Positions 36,689 to 45,544 of a stretch of DNA of 64,000 bases are shown piece after piece (position 1 is the first letter of the stretch; every line of letters starts with the position of its first letter). A program made the translations under genes and the position numbers. The notes beneath the pieces are model-generated. The model did not search any database. It had not been told where the DNA came from and saw nothing but the letters and a program-made list of their open reading frames with translations. This stretch comes from Sulfobacillus acidophilus (lineage in GTDB: Bacteria > Bacillota > Sulfobacillia > Sulfobacillales > Sulfobacillaceae), in NCBI GenBank assembly GCA_003023745.1, contig PXYV01000004.1, forward strand, positions 46,213 to 110,212. The letters run 5' to 3'.

Positions 36689-38149
36689 CTATCCCGGGGC
36701 TGGCTGGCGCCGCATTTGGTCGGGCTCATCGGGATTATCCACCCGGCCGCTCGCGGAAAAGAAGACTGCCAACACGTTCAGTGCCGCCATCACCCAAAAC
36801 GTGCCGCGAATGCCCACCAGAAATTTGGGCAACACCGCTGTGCCGTTTGGCAAGGCCCGGGCGGTTCCGGTAAAAATCGCCAACATCGCGTCTCGTGGAA
36901 CAACACTCGCGACGACCGCAAACGCCAGCGCAATGGACAACATCATTCCGGTGTTGGTGGTAAGCGCCCGAATACCCGACGCTTCGCCCCGGCGCGCCGG
37001 TCCCGCCGCCGTCATCATGCGGCTGGTGTTGGGCGAATTAAATATCCCGGCCCCTACGCCAATAATCGCCATCCACAGCGCCAGCATGAGATATGCGCTA
37101 TGCAAATGTAACCCTAAAGCCAATCCCACGAATCCGACAGTGGACACAATCAGTCCCACCGTCGCCGGCCGGGTGGTGCCAAATCGATCGGCTATGGCCC
37201 CGCCAATTGGTGCCAATACCAACATGCCCGCCGCCAAAGGAATCAACCGCAACCCGGCTACCAACGCCGTTTCCCCTTCTGCCCCTTGAAAGTAAAAAAT
37301 CATCAAAAAGATTACTGCCATGCGCGCAATGGCATTGAGCGCCGCGGCAACCGATCCAAACCCGAACGCACGGATCCTCAATAACGGCAGATGCAATAAC
37401 GGGGCCGGGTTGCGCGATTCAATCAATATCCAGGCCGGCAATCCCACGACAAAAACCGCCCCGGCAATGAGTACAGAAGCACTGGCCCAGCCGGAGACAG
37501 CGCCAACCGAGAGGGCATACAACAATCCCGTAATCGCAAAGACATAGGTAATAATCCCACCCACGTCCACAGGTACACGGTCCTTGCTCGTGCCCTTAAA
37601 GCCCAGCACCCAGATCGCCCAGAAAACGGCAATAAGGCCAATGGGCACGTTAAACCAAAACGTCCAGCGCCACCCATACAACGTCGTCAGCCATCCACCC
37701 ACCACGGGACCCAAAATTTGCCCAACGGCCACCACCATCACATTGATCCCCAGCGCCCGACTCAGTTCACGCCGCGGAAAGCTCTGCGCCACAATCGCGG
37801 TGCTATTCGCCATGACCAAAGCCCCGCCAATCCCCTGGAAAACCCTCCAGAGGATCAGTTCCGGAGCATTGGGACTGGCGCCCGCCACCAAAGAAAACAG
37901 CGTAAACACCGCTAATCCCACAATATACAAACGGCGCCGACCAAACCGATCAGCCAGGCTGCCGCCCATCAGCACCATGACCGTTTGCGCGACCATATAA
38001 GCAAAAAGAATCCACACTCCTTGCAAGATGGTCGCATGCAACCCCCGCATGAGCTGCGGCAGCGCGATAATCAAGGTGCTAAAATTCAAAGCAGACAGCA
38101 ACGTTCCCAAACTGGTCGTCGACAAGACTTGCCACCGGTTTTCGTTCAT
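36689..38149 (-). CDS. MFS transporter, DHA2-type drug exporter
   Basis: The 486-aa product from ATG 38149 (GGGAGGACGCA upstream) shows LMGGSLADRFGRRRLYIVGL (motif A) and VGQILGPVVGGWLTTLYGWRWTFWFNVPIG (motif C region), typical of 14-TM drug:H+ antiporters. It is convergent with, and distantly like, the other MFS gene. Substrate unknown. It lies 192 bp after acsA in the same direction. Confidence 0.9.
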   Translation of the reverse strand: MNENRWQVLSTTSLGTLLSALNFSTLIIALPQLMRGLHATILQGVWILFAYMVAQTVMVLMGGSLADRFGRRRLYIVGLAVFTLFSLVAGASPNAPELILWRVFQGIGGALVMANSTAIVAQSFPRRELSRALGINVMVVAVGQILGPVVGGWLTTLYGWRWTFWFNVPIGLIAVFWAIWVLGFKGTSKDRVPVDVGGIITYVFAITGLLYALSVGAVSGWASASVLIAGAVFVVGLPAWILIESRNPAPLLHLPLLRIRAFGFGSVAAALNAIARMAVIFLMIFYFQGAEGETALVAGLRLIPLAAGMLVLAPIGGAIADRFGTTRPATVGLIVSTVGFVGLALGLHLHSAYLMLALWMAIIGVGAGIFNSPNTSRMMTAAGPARRGEASGIRALTTNTGMMLSIALAFAVVASVVPRDAMLAIFTGTARALPNGTAVLPKFLVGIRGTFWVMAALNVLAVFFSASGRVDNPDEPDQMRRQPAPG

Positions 38150-38341
38150 TGCGTCCTCCCTATGTTGTGTACGGTCAAACCGGCCCGCCCGCGGCGACAC
38201 CTCCCCTGCACCGCTGCTACGACGATCGAGATAGCACGTCCACCACCTTAGCCCAGGGGGCCTCTCCCGGCGGGGAGCGATCGGGCGGGAAGCCATTAGG
38301 GCGTCCTCTCCCCAATGGCCCGCCGCTGACCCCGAAATCCA

Positions 38342-40366
38342 TTACGAATCGGACTGCGAGACAACCAATTGATGAATCGTCTCGACCACTTCCGGATTGG
38401 ATAAGGTGGTGACATCTCCAATTTCTCGATGATCGGAAATGGACGCCAGAATACGGCGCATAATCTTTCCGGAACGGGTTTTAGGCAGGTCTGGAACAAT
38501 CCAAACGCGACGGGGACGAGCAATCGGCCCAATATCGCGTACGATCGCGTCGACAATCTTTTGAATCAGTTTTTCATCGCCTGTCACGCCAGGTTGCAGC
38601 GACACATAAATCTCCGGAATACTGCCCTTAATCGCGTCTTGCGCCGCGATCACCGCAGCCTCGGCCACCTCCGAGACCTGCAAGGCCGCAGACTCCAGTT
38701 CCTTGGTACCCATGCGGTGCCCGGCCACATTAATGACGTCATCAATCCGGCCCAAAATGCGAAAGTATCCGTCACTGGCCAGCATCGCCCCATCGCCCGC
38801 CATGTACGGCCAATCCCGCCAGTCTTTGGATTGTGGGTTTTTGTTGTATTTCCCATAATAGGTCTTGACGAAGCGCTCGGGATCATGCCAAATGGTTTGC
38901 ATGAGACCCGGCCAAGGATTGCGCACACAAATGTTGCCGCCCTCGCCTGAGCCGGCCGCAATTTCGTTGCCCTCCTCATCCAAAATCACCGGATGAATCC
39001 CGGGCAGGCCCGGTCCCGCGCTTCCGGGCTTCATTGCTTTCACCGCCGGAATCGTGGCGCACACATGACCGCCCGTTTCTGTTTGCCACCAGGTGTCGAC
39101 AATCACAGCCTGCTCTTTGCCGACAACATGGTAGTACCATCGCCACACATCGGGCTCAATGGGCTCGCCCACAGTCACCATCAGTTTGAAATGATAATTG
39201 TAGTGATTGGGCACGGCATCACCATGTTGACGCAAACTGCGAATCGCCGTCGGCGACGTATGAAAAATATTGACGCCGAGGCGTTCCGCGACCCGCCAGG
39301 GGCGCCCTGCATCCGGATAGGTTGGACCGCCTTCATAGATCACCGAAGTGGCACCCAACGCCAATGGTCCGTACACAATATACGAATGACCGGTGATCCA
39401 CCCGATGTCCGCCATACACCAATACACATCATCAGGCTGAATGTCCAACACATTTTTGCTGGTTGCCGCAACATAAGAAAGGTACCCACCGGTGCCATGC
39501 TGCACCCCTTTGGGCTTCCCGGTGGACCCCGACGTATACATCAAAAACAACGGGTCTTCCGACAGCATGCGCTCCGGCTCTACACGAGCGCCGCGATAGC
39601 GCGACAAAAGATCTTGCACCAACACATCCCGTTCCGCCAGCAACGGGCTTCCGCCATAGTGGCCCGCATCGCGTTGAAAGATCAACACATGCTCGACGGT
39701 TTGTCCCTGGGCGGCCGCCTGTTGTGCCGCCACATCTGCTTTTTCCTTATGGTTCAACCACTTTCCGTTGCGATAGTAGCCGTCAATAGTCACCAGCACT
39801 TTGCTGCCCGAATCGACAATGCGGTCGGCACAAGCCTGTCCGCTAAATCCTCCAAACACCACTGAGTGGATGGCGCCCAATCGCGCACAAGCCAGCATGG
39901 CCACTGGCAGGTCCAGCACCATCGGCAAATGGATGGTGACTCGGTCACCTCGGCGCACACCCGCATAATCGCGCAGAAGAGCCGCAAATTCGTTCACACG
40001 CGCGTACAATTCCTGATATGTTACCGCAATGATGGGATCTTCTTCCCGTTCTGCCACAAAGTAATAGGCCACCTTGTTTTGATACTGTGGCAAATGGCGG
40101 TCGACGCAGTTAACCGACGCATTAAGGCGACCGCCGACAAACCACCGCCAAAATGGTGGATTCGACGTGTCGAGCACCGTATTCCAGGGATTGTACCAAT
40201 CCAACAACTCCGCATATTGCACAAATGAGTTGGGGAAGTTATCAAGACTAAACCTGTCATAGATCTCTGGATCCGAGACATTGGCCTGCTTGACAAATTG
40301 TGGCGAGGGATTATAATAATCTTCCTCTCGCCAATGCACCGCAATATCGCGTTCTTCTTCCGACAC
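38342..40366 (-). CDS. acsA: acetyl-CoA synthetase (AMP-forming)
   Basis: Activates acetate to acetyl-CoA through acetyl-AMP. The 674-aa product starts at the GTG 40366 (after GAGGGGG, spacing 7), preferred over the track ATG 10 codons upstream. It shows YTSGSTGKPKGVQHGTGGYL (P-loop), DTWWQTETGGHVCATIP with the Trp that restricts the acyl pocket to acetate, GRIDDVINVAGHRMGTKELE and PKTRSGKIMRRILASI with the regulatory Lys. It resembles acetate rather than propionate ligases. No acuABC genes are adjacent. Confidence 0.92.
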   Translation of the reverse strand: MSEEERDIAVHWREEDYYNPSPQFVKQANVSDPEIYDRFSLDNFPNSFVQYAELLDWYNPWNTVLDTSNPPFWRWFVGGRLNASVNCVDRHLPQYQNKVAYYFVAEREEDPIIAVTYQELYARVNEFAALLRDYAGVRRGDRVTIHLPMVLDLPVAMLACARLGAIHSVVFGGFSGQACADRIVDSGSKVLVTIDGYYRNGKWLNHKEKADVAAQQAAAQGQTVEHVLIFQRDAGHYGGSPLLAERDVLVQDLLSRYRGARVEPERMLSEDPLFLMYTSGSTGKPKGVQHGTGGYLSYVAATSKNVLDIQPDDVYWCMADIGWITGHSYIVYGPLALGATSVIYEGGPTYPDAGRPWRVAERLGVNIFHTSPTAIRSLRQHGDAVPNHYNYHFKLMVTVGEPIEPDVWRWYYHVVGKEQAVIVDTWWQTETGGHVCATIPAVKAMKPGSAGPGLPGIHPVILDEEGNEIAAGSGEGGNICVRNPWPGLMQTIWHDPERFVKTYYGKYNKNPQSKDWRDWPYMAGDGAMLASDGYFRILGRIDDVINVAGHRMGTKELESAALQVSEVAEAAVIAAQDAIKGSIPEIYVSLQPGVTGDEKLIQKIVDAIVRDIGPIARPRRVWIVPDLPKTRSGKIMRRILASISDHREIGDVTTLSNPEVVETIHQLVVSQSDS

Positions 40367-40396
40367 TCCGATTCCCCCTCGCACATCTATTGTCAT

Positions 40397-40708
40397 GCCG
40401 CCTTATTCAAGCTCAGTGGCAAAAAAGCGGATGTCTCCCGTCATTATACCTCCAGGTTGGCCCACTCCCGAAGTGTGAGTTCCTAACCTCACGAAAAGAT
40501 ACCCAACAAGTATTGAGACAGGCGTCTCAACGACCGCCTGGCACCGAAACGCAGCTTGGTCAATACAGACCCCTTGCCGTCGGGAATGCAATAATTGCAG
40601 CAATGCCGAAACCACCGATCGACCAAGCGCCGCACACGCCCAACCTGCTATGATATGGGCAGGCGGAGTTGAGACGACGTTCTTCCGCAACACCAAAGAA
40701 AGGGTGAA
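40397..40708. other. intergenic region before the IscB element
   Basis: Upstream of acsA and left of the HEARO leader. A minus-strand open frame (40403-40696) shows no domain. The last bases (up to GTGA at 40705-40708) may supply the guide of the adjacent omega-RNA. Confidence 0.4.
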
Positions 40709-40973
40709 ACGGGCAACTACCCCGGCCTGAAGGCCGGAGCTTGAGAAAGCTCCTGAGTTGACCAGCCTTGGCCCTGCGGATGTGGGGCTCCGTTCGGTCG
40801 GTCATGACACCCTTGGATGCTTCTCCAGTCTGAGGCCCTGTCGTCCGTCATTAAAAGCCAGCTAGGGGTAGCGCGCGCGGTGTGGCGGACCCGACAAGCC
40901 GACCGAACATTGGCGAGGAGAGAGAGTTTTCGAATCTGTCACTAGCCCCGTAAGGGGGAGAAAGCAGGAACGC
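40709..40973 (+). ncRNA. HEARO / omega-RNA of IscB
   Basis: The 265 nt before iscB are structured: a CCGGCC-TGAA-GGCCGG hairpin (40723-40738), a GGAGCTT-GAGA-AAGCTCC hairpin (40737-40754), a long-range perfect 10-bp pairing GTTCGGTCGG (40793-40802) with CCGACCGAAC (40900-40909), and a CCCC-GTAA-GGGG hairpin right before the iscB start (40947-40958). HEARO RNAs are known to lie directly upstream of IscB and to guide it. The guide would be at the 5' end, in or next to the left flank. Confidence 0.8.
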
Positions 40974-42287
40974 ATGGTTTTTGTTCTCGACAAGCAGAAG
41001 AAACCTCTAATGCCCTGTTCCGAAAAGCGGGCGCGGCTCCTTCTCGAACGCCGCCGGGCACGGGTCGTCAACATAGTGCCCTTCACGATTCGCTTGGTGG
41101 ATCGCCTTCGAGAAAACTCGGTCTTGCAAGACATGCGCCTCAAGCTCGATCCGGGCTCGAAGACGACGGGCATGGCGATCACGTTGGATGGTATCCACGG
41201 CACGCACGTCGTCTTTCTCGGCGAGATTGTCCACAAGTCGGGGATCCAGGCCCGACTCGAGGCCCGACGAGCGGTACGTCGCGGGCGACGGTTTCGCCAT
41301 ACCCGCTATCGTGCGGCCCGGTTTCAGAATCGGACGCGGAAGGACGGGTGGTTGCCCCCGTCGCTCGCGGCACGCGTGAATCAAACGCTCCGTACCGTGG
41401 ACAAAATTCGCGCTCATGCGCCTATCACCGCCATGAGTGTGGAGCATGTTCGCTTCGACACCCAAAAGCTCGAAAACCCGGAAATCGTGGGCGTGGAGTA
41501 TCAGCAGGGCACCCTCCTAGGCTACGAAGTGCGGGAGTATCTGTTGGAGAAATGGGGCCGCACCTGCGTGTACTGTGGCGCCACCGATGTCCCGTTGCAG
41601 GTGGAACACATCATTCCCAAGCGGCGGGGCGGCAGCAATCGGATGAGCAATCTAACCCTCGCCTGCAAACCCTGCAACCTCCAGAAGGGGAAGCAGACCG
41701 CAGCGGAATTCGGCCATCCGGATGTTCAAGTCCACGCCCGTCAGCCTCTCAAAGATGCAGCGCTCATGAACGCCACGCGGTGGCGATTGTACCACCAACT
41801 GCAAGCGACGAGCCTGCCGGTGGAAGGCGGCTCCGGTGGCCGGACCAAAAAGCAACGGATTGCGCACGACTTGCCCAAAGAACATTACTACGATGCGCTC
41901 TGTGTCGGGAAAAGCACGCCTGCGCAATTCCTGACCCTGCCGGCTTTCGTCCAGATCTGGTCAGCGAAAGGACGCGGCAATCGCCAGCGCTGCCGCACCG
42001 ACAAGCATGGATTTCCGATCCGTCACTTGTCTCGGCAGAAACACCATTTTGGATTTCAGACCGGGGATCTCGTGCAAGCCGTCATCCCTCACGGGAAATA
42101 CGCGGGTACTTGGACCGGGCGGGCGACTGTGAAAGCGAGTGGATCGATCCGCATTGTCACGAGCATTGGCGTTCATCCCACGACCTCGTATCGCTATGGT
42201 CACGTGCTCCAGCGCGGCAATGGCTGGGTCTATACTCAAAAACCTTCCAATCAGGAAAGGGGGAAGGCGGCTTCCTCCCCGGCTTGA
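40974..42287 (+). CDS. iscB: RNA-guided endonuclease IscB
   Basis: IscB is the RuvC/HNH nuclease family from which Cas9 is thought to derive; it cuts DNA matching its omega-RNA. The 437-aa protein has the PLMP domain (VLDKQKKPLMPCSEKRARLL), RuvC-I (LKLDPGSKTTGMAITL), the Arg-rich bridge helix (RRAVRRGRRFRHTRYRAARF), RuvC-II (ITAMSVEHVRFD), an HNH domain (CVYCGATDVPLQVEHIIPKR, then ACKPCNLQKG) and RuvC-III (EHYYDALCVG). All catalytic Asp/Glu/His positions appear present, so it may be active. Length is normal. The 5' leader is the HEARO RNA. The track ORF at 41348-42316 is an out-of-frame shadow. Confidence 0.93.
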   Translation: MVFVLDKQKKPLMPCSEKRARLLLERRRARVVNIVPFTIRLVDRLRENSVLQDMRLKLDPGSKTTGMAITLDGIHGTHVVFLGEIVHKSGIQARLEARRAVRRGRRFRHTRYRAARFQNRTRKDGWLPPSLAARVNQTLRTVDKIRAHAPITAMSVEHVRFDTQKLENPEIVGVEYQQGTLLGYEVREYLLEKWGRTCVYCGATDVPLQVEHIIPKRRGGSNRMSNLTLACKPCNLQKGKQTAAEFGHPDVQVHARQPLKDAALMNATRWRLYHQLQATSLPVEGGSGGRTKKQRIAHDLPKEHYYDALCVGKSTPAQFLTLPAFVQIWSAKGRGNRQRCRTDKHGFPIRHLSRQKHHFGFQTGDLVQAVIPHGKYAGTWTGRATVKASGSIRIVTSIGVHPTTSYRYGHVLQRGNGWVYTQKPSNQERGKAASSPA

Positions 42288-42312
42288 AGGCCGAGGTCTG
42301 CGCCGCCAAATT

Positions 42313-43104
42313 ATGATGACGCAACTGACTGACGGAATACGCCCTGTGCTTCGGTATCATTTTGACGGCGCAAGCTGGCACACCGAGGATGCCGAAGTCG
42401 TTTCCGAAACTCCGGTCACTCTTTTTGTCAACGGAGCCGAATATGTGACAGCTGCCATCACTGCCATCGATCTGCATGACTGGGTTCTGGGCTTTTTAGC
42501 CGGGGATGGCGTCATCGCCAGCGGCGACGCAGTTACCGTCTTTCGATGGATGCCGCAAGAAGGTCAGATTTGGGTCAGGGTTCCGGGCCTTCAACCCCGT
42601 CTGGCAACGTCTCGCTATTTGGGATCGTGTTGCGGACAGAGCCGGCCTGGCTTTTTTAACCCTACCAGTGTGCCTGCTTTGGCGGCCAATCTGACATTGC
42701 AGGTCGACGAACTGAAGGCCGCCTTTGACGCGCTCAGTCGCTGGTCGTCCCATCAGCATTCGGGGGGACTGCATGTGGCAGGTCTGGCACGGCGCGGACA
42801 ACTGCTCGTTGCCCGGGCCGATGTGGGGCGCCACAACGCACTCGATAAGGTGTACGGTGCGGCGCTGACCAAGCCTGACCTGTTGCATGACGCGTACGTT
42901 GTCTTTTCGGGGCGGCTTTCCGCCGAGATTGTCTGGAAAGTGCGCACCATGGGCGTCGAAGCGATTGTTTCCAACGCTGCCCCAACCAGTCTGGGAATCG
43001 AAGTCGGGCGCACCACCGGCGTCACCACGGTTGGGTTTTTGCGCGGCCATGAGCTTAGCGTTTTTACCCATCCCGAACGACTTCTTTTGGATCCACTGGC
43101 CTAA
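42313..43104 (+). CDS. fdhD: divergent FdhD sulfurtransferase
   Basis: FdhD passes sulfur to the molybdenum cofactor of formate dehydrogenase. The 263-aa product from ATG 42313 has the family C-terminus: VARADVGRHNALDKVYGAAL, VVFSGRLSAEIVWKVRTMGV and SNAAPTSLGIEVGRTTGVTT. The usual SSCGxCG pair is changed to GSCCGQSR, giving adjacent cysteines rather than CxxC, so sulfur handling may differ. The track ORF extends 58 residues into the IscB element and is trimmed. No formate dehydrogenase gene is in the window, and the IscB element may have cut it from its original promoter. Confidence 0.82.
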   Translation: MMTQLTDGIRPVLRYHFDGASWHTEDAEVVSETPVTLFVNGAEYVTAAITAIDLHDWVLGFLAGDGVIASGDAVTVFRWMPQEGQIWVRVPGLQPRLATSRYLGSCCGQSRPGFFNPTSVPALAANLTLQVDELKAAFDALSRWSSHQHSGGLHVAGLARRGQLLVARADVGRHNALDKVYGAALTKPDLLHDAYVVFSGRLSAEIVWKVRTMGVEAIVSNAAPTSLGIEVGRTTGVTTVGFLRGHELSVFTHPERLLLDPLA

Positions 43105-43110
43105 TAGCCA

Positions 43111-43884
43111 CTACCGGCCTTGAAAATGAGGCGATCGCTTTTCGATGAAGGCGGTCATGCCTTCTTTTTGATCTTCCGAGGAAAACAGCAAGCTAAACAA
43201 TCGGCGCTCATGCGTCAATCCGATATCAAGCGGCGTATCCAACGCCGTCAGCACCGACTCTTTGGCCAAGCGCACGGCTAAAGGCGGCATGTTTGCGACC
43301 GTATTGGCGAGTTCCAGGGCACGCGCCAACACCTGTTCGCGCGCCACCACGCAATTAACCAGGCCCATTGCCAACGCCTCTTCCGCCGTGATCGTTCGAC
43401 CCGTCAGCACCAGTTCCATTGCGCGCGCCTTGCCCACCACCTTGGTCAAGCGTTGCGTGCCACCAGCGCCAGGCATCACTCCGATTTTAATTTCCGGTTG
43501 ACCAAACTGCGCATTATCGCCGGCCACCACCATATCGCAGGCCATCACCAATTCCATGCCTCCGCCCAGGGCCCATCCTGCCACAGCCGCAATAAGCGGC
43601 TTTTGAAAGCGCTTGAGGGCCTCCCAACGCGTGATCTGGCGCGACGACAACATGCTCACCGCCGTATTATCGCGCAATTCTTGAATGTCAGCGCCCGCAG
43701 CAAAGGCGCGCTCGTTGCCGGTGATCACCACCACTCGCACACTCTCATCCTGATCCAGATTGGTAAGCCGCGCCGATAATTCCTCCATGACTTCACTCGA
43801 CAGCGCATTTAACACCTGCGGTCGATTCAGAGTCAACACTGCAATCGGGCCGCGCCGCTCTTCCAAGACTACGCTCACTGCCAT
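43111..43884 (-). CDS. enoyl-CoA hydratase/isomerase
   Basis: Crotonase-fold enzyme hydrating 2-enoyl-CoA. The 257-aa product from ATG 43884 has the oxyanion-hole segments GNERAFAAGADIQELRDN and VAGWALGGGMELVMACDMVV, with the catalytic Glu pair region GQPEIKIGVMPGAGGTQRLT. PaaF-like by context with the PaaK ligase. Its start overlaps the EthD-like gene by 10 bp. The extra N-terminus in the track ORF is a frame shadow of that gene. Confidence 0.9.
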   Translation of the reverse strand: MAVSVVLEERRGPIAVLTLNRPQVLNALSSEVMEELSARLTNLDQDESVRVVVITGNERAFAAGADIQELRDNTAVSMLSSRQITRWEALKRFQKPLIAAVAGWALGGGMELVMACDMVVAGDNAQFGQPEIKIGVMPGAGGTQRLTKVVGKARAMELVLTGRTITAEEALAMGLVNCVVAREQVLARALELANTVANMPPLAVRLAKESVLTALDTPLDIGLTHERRLFSLLFSSEDQKEGMTAFIEKRSPHFQGR

Positions 43885-44186
43885 TCCACCGTCCTCATCG
43901 TCAAAAGTCCGTCTGCAAAGCTCTGAACGTCGCGCGAAGCCGCCTGGCCCTCCTTGGACTCCAACGCGCCGACTAGGGTGCGCTTGTCGGCAAACGTGAG
44001 TTCCGCTACAAAAAACCATAAGCCTTGCTCGGCGTCCTGCTCGTCTCCCAGCACTTGCGGCTGTCCCCATTTCAGATCGATGAGGCCGGGTAGACGTTTG
44101 GCCAAGGGCACATGCACGCTCTCATAATGAGACAAAAAGGCTTGCTCGTCTGCCGGCCGGCGATATAATGCGAATAACGATACCAT
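43875..44186 (-). CDS. EthD-family protein
   Basis: A 103-aa dimeric alpha/beta-barrel-type protein beginning MVSLFALYRRPADEQAFLSH; the phrase FLSHYESVHVPLAKRLPGL is the EthD signature. Family members join small degradation pathways but their reaction is often unclear. The ATG at 44186 has an AAAGGGGGC site at proper spacing. It lies between paaK and the enoyl-CoA hydratase and overlaps the latter. Confidence 0.85.
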   Translation of the reverse strand: MVSLFALYRRPADEQAFLSHYESVHVPLAKRLPGLIDLKWGQPQVLGDEQDAEQGLWFFVAELTFADKRTLVGALESKEGQAASRDVQSFADGLLTMRTVEWQ

Positions 44187-44207
44187 AATCAACACTGCCC
44201 CCTTTAG

Positions 44208-45485
44208 CTATGATTCTTCCTGCATGCGATTAATCACACGGATGGCCTTGCCTTGGCTCCGCGGAATGTGCCCATGAGCCACAACCCGAACACTCAAATG
44301 AACCCCCAACGCCGCCCTTAAGTGTATCGCCAGCGCCCCTTGGTCTAATGCCCCGACCTGCGCTTCCTCTATCTCCACCACTAAATCGGGTCGCGATGGG
44401 TGTCCTTCCCAACAGAGCTGATAGTGGGCGCTAACACCGGGCTGACTCAGTAGCACGCGTTCAATTTCACTCGGGAAAACATTGACCCCCCGCACGATTA
44501 ACATATCGTCCGAGCGTCCGTGAATCCGACTCATGCGCATCGACGTGCGCCCGCAGATGCAAGGTTCTGGGTTCACGCTCACCAAATCGCCGGTGCGATA
44601 GCGAATCATGGGCATCGCCTCTTTGCTGAGTGTCGTCAGCACCAATTCGCCCACCTCGCCAGGCGCCTTCCGCGCGCCGGTTTTTGGGTCAATCACCTCC
44701 ATATAAAAGAAGTCTTCAAATACATGAAGACCCGCTTTGGCTTCGACACACTCAATCGCCACACCCGGTCCGGTAATTTCCGATAGGCCGTAAATATCGA
44801 CCGCTTGAATGCCGAGCCCCGATTCCAGATGCTCACGCATCCCCTCGCTCCACGGCTCCGCCCCAAAAATGCCGGTTTTCAGTGCCAATTGGTCACTAGA
44901 CACCCCCAAATGGTGCATCGTCTCCGCAATATACAAGGCATAGCTTGGGGTTGCGGCGAGCCCGTCTGGTGCTAAATCCAGCATCAACTGCACTTGCCGC
45001 TCGGTTCCTCCCCCAGAGGCCGGGATCACGGCGACACCGAGCCGCTCCGCTCCTGCGTGCAATCCCAACCCACCCGTAAACAATCCATATCCATACGCAT
45101 TTTGAAGAGTTTGTCCCGGCTGCATTCCGGCTGCGGCTAGGGCACGCGCCACCACCTCCGACCACATCGTCAGATCGTGCTCCGTATAAGCCACCACCGT
45201 CGGTTTTCCCCGCGTTCCACTGGATGCGTGAAACCGACGGACTTCGCCGCGTGAGACCGCTAGAAATCCCAACGGATACTGATCGCGCAGATCGCTCTTG
45301 TGTGTAAACGGCAAGTCTTGCAGCGCCTCCAAGGGATGCTCGTCCAACCCCTTGAGATGGGAAAGCCGATCGCGATAAAAAGGGACGCGATCACGCGCCC
45401 AGTGCAACGTCCAACTCAAACGCGTCCGCTGCAAATCCTCTAGCCGGCTTCTTTCCATGGTTTCCATTCCGCGGTCCCATATCAC
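44208..45485 (-). CDS. paaK: phenylacetate-CoA ligase
   Basis: Activates phenylacetate or another aryl acid to its CoA thioester via an acyl-AMP. The 425-aa product begins at GTG 45485 (GGGAGGG, spacing 7). It contains HASSGTRGKPTVVAYTEHDL (P-loop), NAYGYGLFTGGLGLHAGAER, IYGLSEITGPGVAIEC and IVRGVNVFPSEIERVLL, all typical of PaaK; the C-terminal domain ends IPRSQGKAIRVI. With EthD and an enoyl-CoA hydratase it forms a small aromatic-acid or acyl-CoA cluster, without the paaABCDE oxygenase here. Confidence 0.9.
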   Translation of the reverse strand: MIWDRGMETMERSRLEDLQRTRLSWTLHWARDRVPFYRDRLSHLKGLDEHPLEALQDLPFTHKSDLRDQYPLGFLAVSRGEVRRFHASSGTRGKPTVVAYTEHDLTMWSEVVARALAAAGMQPGQTLQNAYGYGLFTGGLGLHAGAERLGVAVIPASGGGTERQVQLMLDLAPDGLAATPSYALYIAETMHHLGVSSDQLALKTGIFGAEPWSEGMREHLESGLGIQAVDIYGLSEITGPGVAIECVEAKAGLHVFEDFFYMEVIDPKTGARKAPGEVGELVLTTLSKEAMPMIRYRTGDLVSVNPEPCICGRTSMRMSRIHGRSDDMLIVRGVNVFPSEIERVLLSQPGVSAHYQLCWEGHPSRPDLVVEIEEAQVGALDQGALAIHLRAALGVHLSVRVVAHGHIPRSQGKAIRVINRMQEES

Positions 45486-45544
45486 TACATATCCCTCCCT
45501 GCGACTATGGTAGCCAAAAGGATCAGCGGGGGCAACGGCCAGCA

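Larger units (their letters stand above)
40709..42297 (+). mobile_element. IscB (IS200/IS605-superfamily) element
   Basis: The element begins with a GGGCAACTACCCCGGCCTGA leader hairpin and ends with a CCCCGGCTTGAAGGCCGAGG hairpin after the iscB stop. Its left end follows GTGA, the kind of site reported next to HEARO elements. It has no tnpA of its own, so it would be moved in trans. It interrupts the region just before fdhD. Confidence 0.75.

Noticed and set aside
38993-39865. 290-aa plus-strand ORF
   Set aside because: Long antisense frame in acsA; His/Arg-rich translation without any domain.
40403-40696. 97-aa minus-strand ORF before the IscB element
   Set aside because: No ribosome-binding site, domain or neighbour support; probably chance in GC-rich DNA.
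40722-40754. Hairpins before iscB taken as a terminator of an upstream gene
   Set aside because: No T tract follows, and the full set of pairings fits a HEARO RNA.
41348-42316. 322-aa plus-strand ORF over iscB
   Set aside because: Out-of-frame shadow of the IscB gene with Arg/Pro/Ser-rich nonsense content; iscB has every expected motif.
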